64,000 nucleotides of DNA from Mediterraneibacter glycyrrhizinilyticus (GTDB lineage: Bacteria > Bacillota > Clostridia > Lachnospirales > Lachnospiraceae): the NCBI RefSeq assembly GCF_015560805.1, contig NZ_JADMSO010000004.1, positions 124,001-188,000 on the forward strand, in the 5' to 3' direction. Under the pieces are notes generated by a model. The model saw only the letters and a list, made by a program, of their open reading frames with translations. It searched no databases and was not told where the DNA came from. Position numbers and translations under genes: made by a program. Positions 26,286 to 34,182 of this stretch are shown one piece after another; position 1 is the stretch's first letter; every line of letters begins with the position of its first letter.

Positions 26286-26977
26286 TTATGGGAAAATCAG
26301 TTGAGACAATAAAAGGGAACTTGATAGTATCATGCCAGGCGCTCCCGGAAGAGCCGCTTCATTCTTCTTTTATCATGGGAAGAATGGCTTTTGCGGCAAA
26401 GATGGGAGGCGCCGCGGGAATTCGTGCCAATACAAAAGAAGATATTATTGAAATTAAGAAAAATGTAGATCTTCCGGTGATCGGAATTGTAAAACAGGTA
26501 TATGAAGACAGCGAAATTTATATTACGCCTACGATGAAAGAAATCGATCAATTGATGGAAGCAAAGCCGGAGATTATTGCATTGGATGCAACAAACAGAT
26601 TGCGTCCGAACGGTGTCACATTGAAAGAATTTTACAATGCAGTGCGAAAAAAATATCCCGAACAGCTTTTAATGGCAGATTGTTCCACGTTGGAAGAGGC
26701 GGTTTATGCAGATGGGCTTGGATTTGATTTCATAGGAACAACACTGGTCGGGTATACGGAAGAAAGTAAGGATGTCCGGATCGAGCAAAATGATTTTGCA
26801 CTGATCCGGGAAATATTAAATCGTGTAACTCATCGGGTGATTGCCGAGGGGAATATCAATACGCCGGAAAAAGTTCATAAGGTGATGGGAATGGGCGTAT
26901 ATAGTGTTGTCGTAGGAACGGCGATCACAAGACCGCAGGCGATCACAAGAGAATTTGTAAAGGCGTTGGAAAAATGA
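26282..26977 (+). CDS. nanE: N-acetylmannosamine-6-phosphate 2-epimerase
   Basis: 231 residues, TIM barrel. Converts ManNAc-6-P to GlcNAc-6-P in sialic acid and ManNAc use. Family motifs are LIVSCQALPEEPLHSS (opening), IVKQVYEDSEIYITPT (about 62-78), LMADCSTLEEA (about 127) and VIAEGNINTPEK. A second ATG at 26288 is possible; AGAAGG at 26271-26276 favours 26282. It overlaps both neighbours by 4 bases, a tightly coupled set with the kinase. Confidence 0.94.
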   Translation: MIMGKSVETIKGNLIVSCQALPEEPLHSSFIMGRMAFAAKMGGAAGIRANTKEDIIEIKKNVDLPVIGIVKQVYEDSEIYITPTMKEIDQLMEAKPEIIALDATNRLRPNGVTLKEFYNAVRKKYPEQLLMADCSTLEEAVYADGLGFDFIGTTLVGYTEESKDVRIEQNDFALIREILNRVTHRVIAEGNINTPEKVHKVMGMGVYSVVVGTAITRPQAITREFVKALEK

Positions 26978-27909
26978 AACAATCATCTAAGCAATCAGGT
27001 TTACGTTTTTATGTGAGTATTGATGTCGGCGGAACTGCGATAAAATATGGGATTTTAGATGAAGGCGGAGCTTTTATCAAAAAAGCGAGCTGCCCGACGG
27101 AAGCAAAAGAGGGCGGAAAGCGGATATTATCCCAGTTGATCGAGATCGTGGAAAATGCAGGACAAAGTATTGCAGAAATAAATTCACAAGGAATGCTTTC
27201 GGGAATTTGCATCTCTACAGCAGGCATGGTAGACTGCAAACAAGGGAAAATCCTATATTCGGGCGAATTGATCCCTGACTATACGGGAACCGAGATCAAA
27301 AAGACATTGGAAAATAAATTTCATGTTCCATGTTCCGTGGAAAACGATGTCAATTGTGCAGGACTTGCCGAACTGGTAAGTGGGGCAGCTAAGGGATTCC
27401 GTAATGTTCTATGCCTGACCGTTGGAACCGGAATCGGTGGTTGTATCATTTTAAACGGAGAAGTTTATCATGGGCATGGAAACTGTGCCGGAGAAGTCGG
27501 TTATATGTATATGGACGGCAGCGATTTTCAGACACTGGGAGCCGGCAGCATTATGAGTAAAAAGATAGCAGAACAAAGGCAGGATATCCCCGAAAACTGG
27601 AACGGACGCCGGATTTTTGAAGCCGCAAAGCAGGGGGATGCAGAATGCAGCCGTGTGATCGATGAGATGGCCGAGATCCTCGGAAAGGGAATTGCAAATA
27701 TCTGTTATGTATTGAATCCACAAATTGTAGTATTAGGCGGAGGTGTGATGGAACAGCGGGAGATGATGGAACCGTTGATCAAAGATAAACTTGAGAAATA
27801 CCTGCGTCCGATCGTTAGAAATACCACTCGGATCGCATTTGCCGAACATGGAAATGATGCCGGGATGCTGGGGGCATTCTATCACTTCCAGAAAGATCAT
27901 CATAAATAA
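26974..27909 (+). CDS. ROK-family sugar kinase, probable N-acetylmannosamine kinase
   Basis: 311 residues. ATP loop DVGGTAIKYGIL (about residues 12-23), catalytic-region VENDVNCAGL (Asp as base) and GTGIGGCIIL. Most ROK proteins have a CxCGxxGCxE zinc site after the GHxxxxAGExG helix. Here GHGNCAGEVGYMYMDGS is followed directly by FQTLGAGS, and the Cys cluster is absent. Position after nanE suggests ManNAc as substrate, giving the ManNAc-6-P that NanE needs; GlcNAc or glucose are alternatives. The stop lies in the shared terminator. Confidence 0.85.
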   Translation: MKQSSKQSGLRFYVSIDVGGTAIKYGILDEGGAFIKKASCPTEAKEGGKRILSQLIEIVENAGQSIAEINSQGMLSGICISTAGMVDCKQGKILYSGELIPDYTGTEIKKTLENKFHVPCSVENDVNCAGLAELVSGAAKGFRNVLCLTVGTGIGGCIILNGEVYHGHGNCAGEVGYMYMDGSDFQTLGAGSIMSKKIAEQRQDIPENWNGRRIFEAAKQGDAECSRVIDEMAEILGKGIANICYVLNPQIVVLGGGVMEQREMMEPLIKDKLEKYLRPIVRNTTRIAFAEHGNDAGMLGAFYHFQKDHHK

Positions 27910-27958
27910 AACATCCGCAGAACCCATGTGTAGACCACTTGTGTTCTGCGGATGTTTT
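27908..27958. terminator. Bidirectional terminator between the nan kinase and lexA
   Basis: A perfect 16-bp stem (AAAACATCCGCAGAAC 27908-27923 with 27943-27958), with A tract on one side and T tract on the other. It overlaps the stop codons of both convergent genes. Confidence 0.9.
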
Positions 27959-28574
27959 ATCTAAAGAAACGGAATACACCGATCACTTTTCCGAGGATCA
28001 TAACATCATGTACGATGATCGGTTCCATATAGTCATTCTCCGGCTGCAGGCGGATGATCCCTTCTTCTCTGTAAAATGTCTTCACCGTCGCACTGTCCTC
28101 GATCAATGCGACAACCATGTCTCCGTTATCTGCAACAGGTTGTTCCTGTACCAGTACATAGTCTCCGTTCAAAATACCGGCATTCACCATACTCTCTCCA
28201 TGGACTTTCAAAAGGAATGTAGGTTTGTTCGGAAGCTTTTCCACTGGGATCGGGAAGTAGTCTTCAATATGTTCCTGTGCCAGAATAGGCTCTCCGGCAG
28301 CCACATGTCCGAGGATCGGAACGTTTGTCATCTCACGTCTGGTCAGATTAAAAGAATCATCAAGGATCTCAATGGCACGCGGCTTTGTGGGATCGCGATG
28401 AATGTAACCGTTGCGTTCCAGTGTCTCCAGATGTGAATGGACGGAAGAGGTCGACTTCAAGTTGACTGCTTCACAAATCTCGCGGACAGCCGGAGGGAAT
28501 CCACGCTCTAATATCTGAGATTTGATATAATTTAAAATCTCTTCCTGTTTCTTACTGATCTTGCCATATGACAT
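27957..28574 (-). CDS. lexA: LexA SOS repressor
   Basis: 205 residues. The N-terminal winged helix reads PPAVREICEAVNLKSTSSVHSHLETLERNGY (about 27-57). The self-cleavage bond is the Ala-Gly in GHVAAGEPI (about residues 89-97). The catalytic dyad is Ser in HGESMVNAG (about residue 127) and Lys in ATVKTFYRE (about 164). Represses DNA-damage genes until activated RecA promotes its cleavage. Divergent from the LysM gene, with shared LexA boxes including one over its own promoter, so autoregulated. Confidence 0.96.
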   Translation of the reverse strand: MSYGKISKKQEEILNYIKSQILERGFPPAVREICEAVNLKSTSSVHSHLETLERNGYIHRDPTKPRAIEILDDSFNLTRREMTNVPILGHVAAGEPILAQEHIEDYFPIPVEKLPNKPTFLLKVHGESMVNAGILNGDYVLVQEQPVADNGDMVVALIEDSATVKTFYREEGIIRLQPENDYMEPIIVHDVMILGKVIGVFRFFR

Positions 28575-28627
28575 GTGCTATATCCTCCTCATACAATGTA
28601 TGTCGTATATCTTCTGTATTTCTTTTT

Positions 28628-28680
28628 ATTTTAGCATAGCATATTCCAAAAAGCAAACATTTGTTTACGAAAATATGTTC
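28628..28680 (-). promoter_or_regulatory. lexA promoter with LexA boxes
   Basis: On the minus strand, TTGCTT (28651-28656) and an extended -10 TGC-TAAAAT (28628-28633 plus TG upstream) are 17 bases apart. LexA-type boxes AAAC-ATTT-GTTT (28655-28666), overlapping the -35, and GAAA-ATAT-GTTC (28669-28680) fit the Gram-positive form GAAC-N4-GTTC with small changes. Confidence 0.75.
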
Positions 28681-28713
28681 TTTCAATACGCTCAAAACTG
28701 AATATTGACACCC

Positions 28714-28725
28714 GAAAATATGTTC
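28714..28725. promoter_or_regulatory. Central LexA box
   Basis: GAAA-ATAT-GTTC within CGAAAATATGTTCG (28713-28726), identical in core to the box at 28669-28680. It lies midway between the two divergent promoters, where bound LexA could act on both. Confidence 0.65.
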
Positions 28726-28745
28726 GAAAAATTCGTGTTCATCTA

Positions 28746-28799
28746 TTGACAAACATTTGTTCTGGTTATATAATAAACTTGTAAAGAAAACAAATGTTC
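28746..28799 (+). promoter_or_regulatory. SOS promoter of the LysM (yneA-like) gene
   Basis: TTGACA (28746-28751) and TATAAT (28769-28774), 17-base spacer. A LexA box AAAC-ATTT-GTTC (28751-28762) fills the spacer, and another AAAC-AAAT-GTTC (28788-28799) lies just after the expected start of transcription. Strong consensus promoter with repressor sites inside it is the classic SOS arrangement. Confidence 0.82.
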
Positions 28800-28877
28800 G
28801 ATTTGAAAGAAGTTTCGGATAAGAACGGATATATAATCAGGAAGAATATAGATGTAAAGACAAAGGAGGATATTGAG

Positions 28878-29291
28878 ATGAGGGAAGTATACAGAAGAGG
28901 AGAAAAAGACCATAGAACAGCGGGATTGCAGATCAGACAGTGCGGGCATCACGGGGAAGCCGCAAGAAGCAGACGTAACCGCAATATTGGATCTTCGCTA
29001 GGTGTTCTTATCGCATTAACAGCGGTATTTATTCTCGGAGGTGTTATTTTTAACGGTGTGCTGGCTTCGGCACACGAAGAACCGGAGAATAAAACCGTTG
29101 GATCCACCTGTTATAAAAGTATTGAGATCGAACAAGGAGACACACTCTGGGAACTTGCTGAAGAATACATGACAGACGATTATCTATCTGTTCAGGAGTA
29201 TGTGCAGGATTTGAAACGTATGAATCATCTGACGGATGATACGATCATTTCCGGACAGCATTTAATTGTTGCTTATGAACTTGCCGGATGA
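28878..29291 (+). CDS. LysM-domain membrane protein, YneA-like SOS division inhibitor
   Basis: 137 residues. A basic N-terminus of ~35 residues is followed by one membrane segment (LGVLIALTAVFILGGVIFNG, about 39-58) and an extracellular LysM domain (IEQGDTLWELAEEYM...SGQHLIV, about 82-133). YneA of Bacillus has a membrane segment followed by LysM, stops septation during SOS and is divergent from lexA; this gene shares domain order, position and LexA control. The frame runs back to 28794, but AAAGGAGG at 28862-28869 with an 8-base gap supports the ATG at 28878. Sequence identity to YneA was not measured. Confidence 0.8.
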   Translation: MREVYRRGEKDHRTAGLQIRQCGHHGEAARSRRNRNIGSSLGVLIALTAVFILGGVIFNGVLASAHEEPENKTVGSTCYKSIEIEQGDTLWELAEEYMTDDYLSVQEYVQDLKRMNHLTDDTIISGQHLIVAYELAG

Positions 29292-29386
29292 TTCTTCTGG
29301 ATATCATGAATAAACCGGACGAACAGAAAAGAGGTATCAATATACATCCCTATGTATTGATATAGAGAAACAAACTCACCCCTATG

Positions 29387-29422
29387 TGGCGGTATCGGCT
29401 TGAAGCAGAGTAGATACCGCCA
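29387..29422 (+). terminator. Hairpin after the LysM gene
   Basis: TGGCGGTATC (29387-29396) pairs with GATACCGCCA (29413-29422), 10 bp with a 16-base loop, followed by a weak T-rich stretch. A smaller imperfect stem lies at about 29337-29362. Confidence 0.6.
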
Positions 29423-29456
29423 TTATTCCTTAAATACATCTATACGACAAATACTG

Positions 29457-29485
29457 ATTTTTCCAAAAGATATAGACATAAAGAA
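29457..29485. other. Candidate dif-like site upstream of the XerS-like gene
   Basis: The stretch starting ATTTTTCCAAAAGATATA resembles the left arm of the streptococcal difSL site (ATTTTTCCGAAAAACTATA), which also lies just upstream of xerS. The right arm is not convincingly similar. Based on recalled consensus; low confidence. Confidence 0.3.
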
Positions 29486-29501
29486 CGGATTATGGTAGAA
29501 T
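29473..29501 (+). promoter_or_regulatory. Promoter of the recombinase gene
   Basis: TAGACA (29473-29478), 17-base spacer, extended -10 TGG-TAGAAT (29496-29501). It lies 45 bases before the proposed start and overlaps the candidate dif-like stretch. Confidence 0.75.
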
Positions 29502-29546
29502 TTCTTTAGAATTATAGAAAAATGATAAATGAGGATTTATTTTACT

Positions 29547-30614
29547 ATGGAACAAAATCAATCAAAAACATATCATGAACAGACATACATTGACAATACA
29601 TTACGGCTTCGGGAGATTTTAAAGACGCTTCCGGCGTTTGCCAAAGATTATTTCCGTGCGGTGGAACCGACAACTTCCGCAAAAACAAGGATTTCTTATG
29701 CGTATGATATCCGGGTATTTTTTCATTTTTTGATGGAATGCAATCCGGTATATAAGAATTATGATATTTCTGATTTTACAACTGCAGATCTGGAACGGAT
29801 CGAGCCTGTGGATATTGAAGAATATCAGGAATATCTGAAAGTCTATAAAAATGAGGATGAAAAACAAATCACAAATACGGAAAAAGGACTCTCCCGCAAG
29901 ATGTCCGCGCTTCGTAGCTTTTACGGATATTTTTTTAAGCGGCAGATCATTACAAAAAATCCCACTCTTTTGGTTGATATGCCGAAGTTGCATGAAAAAG
30001 CGATCATACGGCTGGATACAGATGAAGTCGCCTCTCTTCTTGATTTTGTAGAGCACGGCGGAGATATGTTGACCGGGCAGAAGAAAGTCTATTATGAGAA
30101 GACAAAGAACCGGGATCTGGCGATCATCACTCTCCTGCTTGGTACGGGGATCCGTGTATCAGAATGTGTCGGGCTTGATATTCAAGATGTAGATTTCAAA
30201 AATAATGGGATCAAAGTGACCCGGAAAGGCGGCAATGAAATGGTTGTCTATTTCGGTGAGGAAGTGGAAACCGCTCTGAAACAATATCTGTATACAACAA
30301 GAAAAGCGACGGTTCCGCTGGCAGGACATGAGAATGCCCTTTTTCTGTCCACGCAGAGAAAGCGCATGGGTGTTCAGGCAGTGGAAAATATGGTCAAAAA
30401 ATATGCCCGTCAGGTGACGCCGAATAAAAAGATCACACCGCATAAATTGCGCAGCACTTATGGAACAACGCTGTATAAAGAAACCGGAGATATTTATCTG
30501 GTAGCGGACGTTCTGGGACACAAAGATGTAAATACGACAAAGAAGCATTATGCGGCAATCGATGAGAGCCGAAGACGGCTCGCCGCCGGAGCTGTAAAGC
30601 TTCGAGAGCCGTAG
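29547..30614 (+). CDS. Tyrosine recombinase, XerS-like
   Basis: 355 residues from the ATG at 29547 (an in-frame ATG at 29529 lacks a ribosome site; GAGG at 29531-29534 serves 29547). The N-terminal SAM-like core-binding domain spans ~1-150. The catalytic domain has Arg in GTGIRVSECVGLD, Lys in VTRKGGNEM, HKLRSTYGT with His and Arg (the usual second His is Ser), LGHKD, and the nucleophile Tyr in TKKHYAAI. The order of motifs resembles XerS, the single dimer-resolving recombinase of streptococci. No prophage or integron genes are nearby, so a chromosomal role is more likely than a mobile integrase. Confidence 0.82.
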   Translation: MEQNQSKTYHEQTYIDNTLRLREILKTLPAFAKDYFRAVEPTTSAKTRISYAYDIRVFFHFLMECNPVYKNYDISDFTTADLERIEPVDIEEYQEYLKVYKNEDEKQITNTEKGLSRKMSALRSFYGYFFKRQIITKNPTLLVDMPKLHEKAIIRLDTDEVASLLDFVEHGGDMLTGQKKVYYEKTKNRDLAIITLLLGTGIRVSECVGLDIQDVDFKNNGIKVTRKGGNEMVVYFGEEVETALKQYLYTTRKATVPLAGHENALFLSTQRKRMGVQAVENMVKKYARQVTPNKKITPHKLRSTYGTTLYKETGDIYLVADVLGHKDVNTTKKHYAAIDESRRRLAAGAVKLREP

Positions 30615-30673
30615 ATCATGATTCCGAGATCATATCAAAGAATAATAATAGATATAAGAACTTTAAAAATAGA

Positions 30674-30702
30674 TTGTATTTTCAAAGAACAGCTTTTATA
30701 AT
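30674..30702 (+). promoter_or_regulatory. Promoter of the TtcA-like gene
   Basis: TTGTAT (30674-30679), 17-base spacer, TATAAT (30697-30702), 73 bases before the ATG at 30775; AAAGGA lies at 30759-30764. Confidence 0.75.
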
Positions 30703-30774
30703 GGGAAAAGCAAATAAAAACATGCGAATTAAGCAACATGTAATTCAGAAGAATATCAGAAAGGACTTACGACA

Positions 30775-31509
30775 ATGCAGTTACAGCGTTTATTGAGCTA
30801 TACGAGAAAAGCCGTGGATGAATATCAGATGATCGAGGATGGGGATCACATTGCAGTTGGAATTTCGGGCGGAAAAGACAGCCTGACACTGCTCTATGCG
30901 CTTCATGGTCTGAAACGTTTCTATCCGAAGAAATTTGAACTCAGCGCCATCACCGTCGATCTTGGTTTTGAAGACTTTGACCTTACGCCGATCCGGGAAC
31001 TTTGCAAGGAAATGGAAATTCCATATACGATCGTAAAATCTGACATATATAATATACTTTTTAACATCCGTAAAGAATCGAACCCATGTTCCCTCTGTGC
31101 CAAAATGAGAAAAGGGGCTTTGAATGAGGCAATCAAGGCAGCCGGATGCAATAAAGTTGCATATGCACACCATAAAGACGACATAGTAGAGACGATGCTG
31201 CTCTCGCTCCTCTTTGAGGGTCGTTTCCATTCTTTTTCCCCGCGGACTTATCTGGATCGTATGGATCTGACCGTGATCCGTCCAATGATGTTTGTAGATG
31301 AGATGGATGTGATCGGTTTTAAGAATAAATATGATCTTCCGGTTGTAAAGAGTAAATGTCCGGTAGATGGATATACCAAACGTCAATATGCAAAAGAACT
31401 GGTGCGGCAGCTTAATACCGAGCATCCCGGAGCAAAAGAACGTATGTTCCGTGCGATCCTGAACGGAGATATAAAAGGATGGCCGGAGCGGATTTTACAG
31501 ACGAGATAA
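30775..31509 (+). CDS. TtcA/TilS-type PP-loop tRNA-modifying ATPase
   Basis: 244 residues. The PP-loop SGGKDSLTLLYAL (about residues 30-42) adenylates the base. NPCSLCAKMRKG near residue 103 gives the CxxC pair that binds an iron-sulfur cluster or carries sulfur in TtcA-group enzymes, and AYAHHKDDIVETML is the second family motif. TtcA makes 2-thiocytidine in tRNA; Firmicute members of the group may act on another base, so the exact product is left open. Single-gene transcript, ended by the hairpin at 31526-31574. Confidence 0.85.
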   Translation: MQLQRLLSYTRKAVDEYQMIEDGDHIAVGISGGKDSLTLLYALHGLKRFYPKKFELSAITVDLGFEDFDLTPIRELCKEMEIPYTIVKSDIYNILFNIRKESNPCSLCAKMRKGALNEAIKAAGCNKVAYAHHKDDIVETMLLSLLFEGRFHSFSPRTYLDRMDLTVIRPMMFVDEMDVIGFKNKYDLPVVKSKCPVDGYTKRQYAKELVRQLNTEHPGAKERMFRAILNGDIKGWPERILQTR

Positions 31510-31525
31510 ATGGTTCGGCATTTAG

Positions 31526-31574
31526 AAAAAGCAGCGATAAGTTCCTATTTTGATAGGGGTGACCGCTGCTTTTT
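31526..31574. terminator. Bidirectional terminator
   Basis: AAAAAGCAGCG (31526-31536) pairs with CGCTGCTTTTT (31564-31574), with further pairing in the loop (CCTAT/ATAGG). Separates the TtcA-like gene (+) from the flavin reductase gene (-). Confidence 0.88.
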
Positions 31575-31601
31575 CTTTCTTCTGTTTTCATTCGAAGCAG
31601 A

Positions 31602-32249
31602 TCATTTTTTTACTTTTGGCTTCTTCTTTGCGTTTTTTGACGGATGAGCCGCTTTCTTTTTGGATGAGCCGGCAGGGCTCTTACTCTTCTTTCTGACGCT
31701 GTATCCAAATGTACCAAGCTGTTTTCCGAGCGACAGATATTCTCCATGGGAATATGCGATCAGCCCTGTCTTATTCAGCTCAAATCGGTTCTTTTCATTG
31801 AGATATGCCTCGTCAGCGTGAACCGCAGTTACTTTTGCGAGGAACATATGATGGCTTCCAAGCTCTTTGATCTCTGTAATCTGACATTCAATATTGACCG
31901 GAGATTCCGCGATCATTGGTGCGTAAGAAAGCGTGGTCGCAATTTCCGGAGTCAAATGCATTTCTTTCCATTTATCCACGTCTCTTCCGGAACGCACGCC
32001 GCAGTAATCGGTTGCGCGGATCAGTTTTTCGGTAGTCAGGTTGATCACAAATTCATTCGTCTGCCGGATCATCTCATAGGAGTAACGCTCCGGTCTTACG
32101 GAAATATAAACCATCGCCGGATTGGTGCAGATCGTTCCGGTCCATGCGACAGTCAATATATTCTTATTCCCGTTTTTGTCTCCGACACTGACCATAACCG
32201 CCGGAAGCGGATACAGCATGTTGCCGGGTTTCCATAGTTGTTTTGCCAT
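31602..32249 (-). CDS. Flavin reductase-like protein (flavoredoxin family) with lysine-rich tail
   Basis: 215 residues. FMN-binding split-barrel domain over residues 1-185: GNMLYPLPAVMVSVGD, LTVAWTGTICTNPAMVYISVRPERYS and YCGVRSGRDVDKW are typical of the family, which carries electrons on FMN. The last ~28 residues are an unusual Lys/Pro/Ser/Ala tail (KKSKSPAGSSKKKAAHPSKN), likely disordered. The frame extends to 32294, but AGGAG 10 bases before the ATG at 32249 decides the start. The redox partner is unknown. Confidence 0.85.
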   Translation of the reverse strand: MAKQLWKPGNMLYPLPAVMVSVGDKNGNKNILTVAWTGTICTNPAMVYISVRPERYSYEMIRQTNEFVINLTTEKLIRATDYCGVRSGRDVDKWKEMHLTPEIATTLSYAPMIAESPVNIECQITEIKELGSHHMFLAKVTAVHADEAYLNEKNRFELNKTGLIAYSHGEYLSLGKQLGTFGYSVRKKSKSPAGSSKKKAAHPSKNAKKKPKVKK

Positions 32250-32315
32250 TTCGATTAAAACTCCTGTTCTGTTCTCGGTATTGCCGATTGGCATCGGCTG
32301 ATGTACAGCTGTTTT

Positions 32316-33971
32316 TTATTGCTGAAGCGCTTCCACCAATGCAGGAACCAGCTGCTTCTTCCTTGAAACAACACCTTTTAAATGTAGATCGTCCATTTCG
32401 GTGCGCAGGTCAAAGGCGCTGATTGCTTTCTCTCTTGCTTCCGGACCGGTACAGAGCAATTCGGAAGATTCGGTGATGATATTGGTCAGCATAAAGAAGA
32501 TCATGTTCAGGCTGTGATTTTTGCGTGCCTTTTCCAGATGCGGCAGCACTTTTTCTTTGATCTCTTTTAACTCTTCTGCGCTCATCGAATTGACCTGACC
32601 GACGCCGAATACCGTGTCATTGACCGTAAACTGTTTGAAATCCAGGAAACAGATCTCTTCTGCTGTTTTTCCGCTCAAGTTGCTTCCGGCACGGAACATC
32701 GCCTGCGCCAGCATTTCAATATCAACTTCGGCGATTTCCGCAAGCTGGCGCGCCGACGTCTCATCCAAAGGTGTGCAGGTTGGCGAACGGAACATCAGTG
32801 TATCGGAGATGATCGCCGAACAGAGAAGACCTGCGATGGTCTTCGGAACTTTGACGTTGTTTTCCTGATACATCTGAAAAATGATCGTAGCAGTACATCC
32901 GACCGGCTGATTTCTGAAAAAAACGGGACCGAGCGTTTCAATGCTGCTGAGACGGTGGTGATCGATGATCTCCAAAACATCAGCCTGCTCGATACCGTCT
33001 ACTGCCTGATTTTTCTCATTATGGTCGACAAGGATCACCTGTTTTTTTCGGCAGTTCAGTAATCGGCGTCTGGAAATAAACCCAAGAAAATGTCCGCGGT
33101 TGTCAACCACCGGGAAATCGCGAAAACGCTTCCGCATCATTACTTCTTTTACATCATCCACATAATCGCGCATACGGAATGTGATCAGCTTTTCTCTTTT
33201 TGTCATAAAATGACGGACCGGAATGCTTTGGTTGATCAGACGGGCAACGGTAAAAGAATCATGCGGCGAAGTAATGATCACAATCTGTTTCTCCTGTGCC
33301 TGTGTTAAGATATCGTCTGCAATCTCGGTCTCTCCGCAGATGACCATACATCCGACATTGAGATCAACGGCAAGCTGCTGTGCCTCTTTCCGATTGCTTA
33401 AAATAACAAGATCATCCTTGTCGATAAAGTCAGCCATCAATTTTCTGCTGGATGCGGCGATCCCGACTTTTCCCTTTAACAGATAACTGTGTTCATTTCC
33501 GATCACGACGGTACCGTCGATCGTTGTGGCAATATTGCGGTATTGTGTACGGGCTGTCGATAAGATCGCGCTGTCATATACATCCATATAAGAGGTCGCG
33601 ATATCTCCGATCGTGATCAGTCCCTCCAATTTGTTGTCCCGCGTGACCGGAAGCGTCTTAATATTTTCTTCTTTCATTTTCGACCAGGCTGTCTTGATCG
33701 AGACGGATCCTTTTACGCCCTCGATCTCCCGCATCATAACGTCTTTGACCTGTACGCGGAGATCGGTAAGTAATGCCGGCGGTTTTACGTCAAAAAAATC
33801 CAGAACGTACTGTGTTTCTTCATTTAAATGTCCCGCTCTTCTTGCATTATGGATCTTTCCGGTCAGTTTGGTGCGGAGGTCGGCATATGCGATGGCAGAA
33901 CATATCGAGTCGGTGTCCGGATTTTTATGTCCGATCACATAGATTTTATCGTTGATTACACGCTGTTCCAT
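32316..33971 (-). CDS. ppaC: Manganese-dependent inorganic pyrophosphatase with CBS-DRTGG-CBS insert
   Basis: 551 residues from the ATG at 33971 (AAGGGA upstream; the frame continues to 34088 without a site). Family II pyrophosphatase: metal ligands in VIGHKNPDTDSICSAIAY (about 12-29) and IIDHHRLSS (about 330-338), followed by the DHHA2 domain to the end. Between them lie a CBS domain, a DRTGG domain and a second CBS (about 75-310), which in clostridial CBS-pyrophosphatases make activity respond to adenine nucleotides and diadenosine polyphosphates. Note the YqeK Ap4A hydrolase at 10359. Overlaps nothing; 66 bases separate it from the flavin reductase start. Confidence 0.93.
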   Translation of the reverse strand: MEQRVINDKIYVIGHKNPDTDSICSAIAYADLRTKLTGKIHNARRAGHLNEETQYVLDFFDVKPPALLTDLRVQVKDVMMREIEGVKGSVSIKTAWSKMKEENIKTLPVTRDNKLEGLITIGDIATSYMDVYDSAILSTARTQYRNIATTIDGTVVIGNEHSYLLKGKVGIAASSRKLMADFIDKDDLVILSNRKEAQQLAVDLNVGCMVICGETEIADDILTQAQEKQIVIITSPHDSFTVARLINQSIPVRHFMTKREKLITFRMRDYVDDVKEVMMRKRFRDFPVVDNRGHFLGFISRRRLLNCRKKQVILVDHNEKNQAVDGIEQADVLEIIDHHRLSSIETLGPVFFRNQPVGCTATIIFQMYQENNVKVPKTIAGLLCSAIISDTLMFRSPTCTPLDETSARQLAEIAEVDIEMLAQAMFRAGSNLSGKTAEEICFLDFKQFTVNDTVFGVGQVNSMSAEELKEIKEKVLPHLEKARKNHSLNMIFFMLTNIITESSELLCTGPEAREKAISAFDLRTEMDDLHLKGVVSRKKQLVPALVEALQQ

Positions 33972-34121
33972 AGCTGTTTCCCTTCTTGTCGATCGTAATT
34001 TTTCTTCTATTAGCTTGCCATTTTTTACGAAATTCGTCAACCCAAATTTTAAAGATTCCGGTGATTTTGCCTGTATTTTTCGTATCATGTATGCTATACT
34101 TAGAATATGTGATTGCAGCGC

Positions 34122-34127
34122 TATAAT
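34122..34127 (+). promoter_or_regulatory. Possible -10 of the S1-domain gene
   Basis: TATAAT at 34122-34127, 55 bases before the ATG at 34183. The hexamer 17 bases upstream (CTTAGA) is a poor -35, so this is tentative. Confidence 0.4.
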
Positions 34128-34182
34128 GTTTTTGTCTTAGCGTCTGCGATAACGACGAGAAGAATAAGAACGAGGTGCAGCA

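Noticed and set aside
29529-30614. Phage or integron integrase
   Set aside because: No att repeats, phage genes or cassette structure around it, and the motif set resembles XerS.
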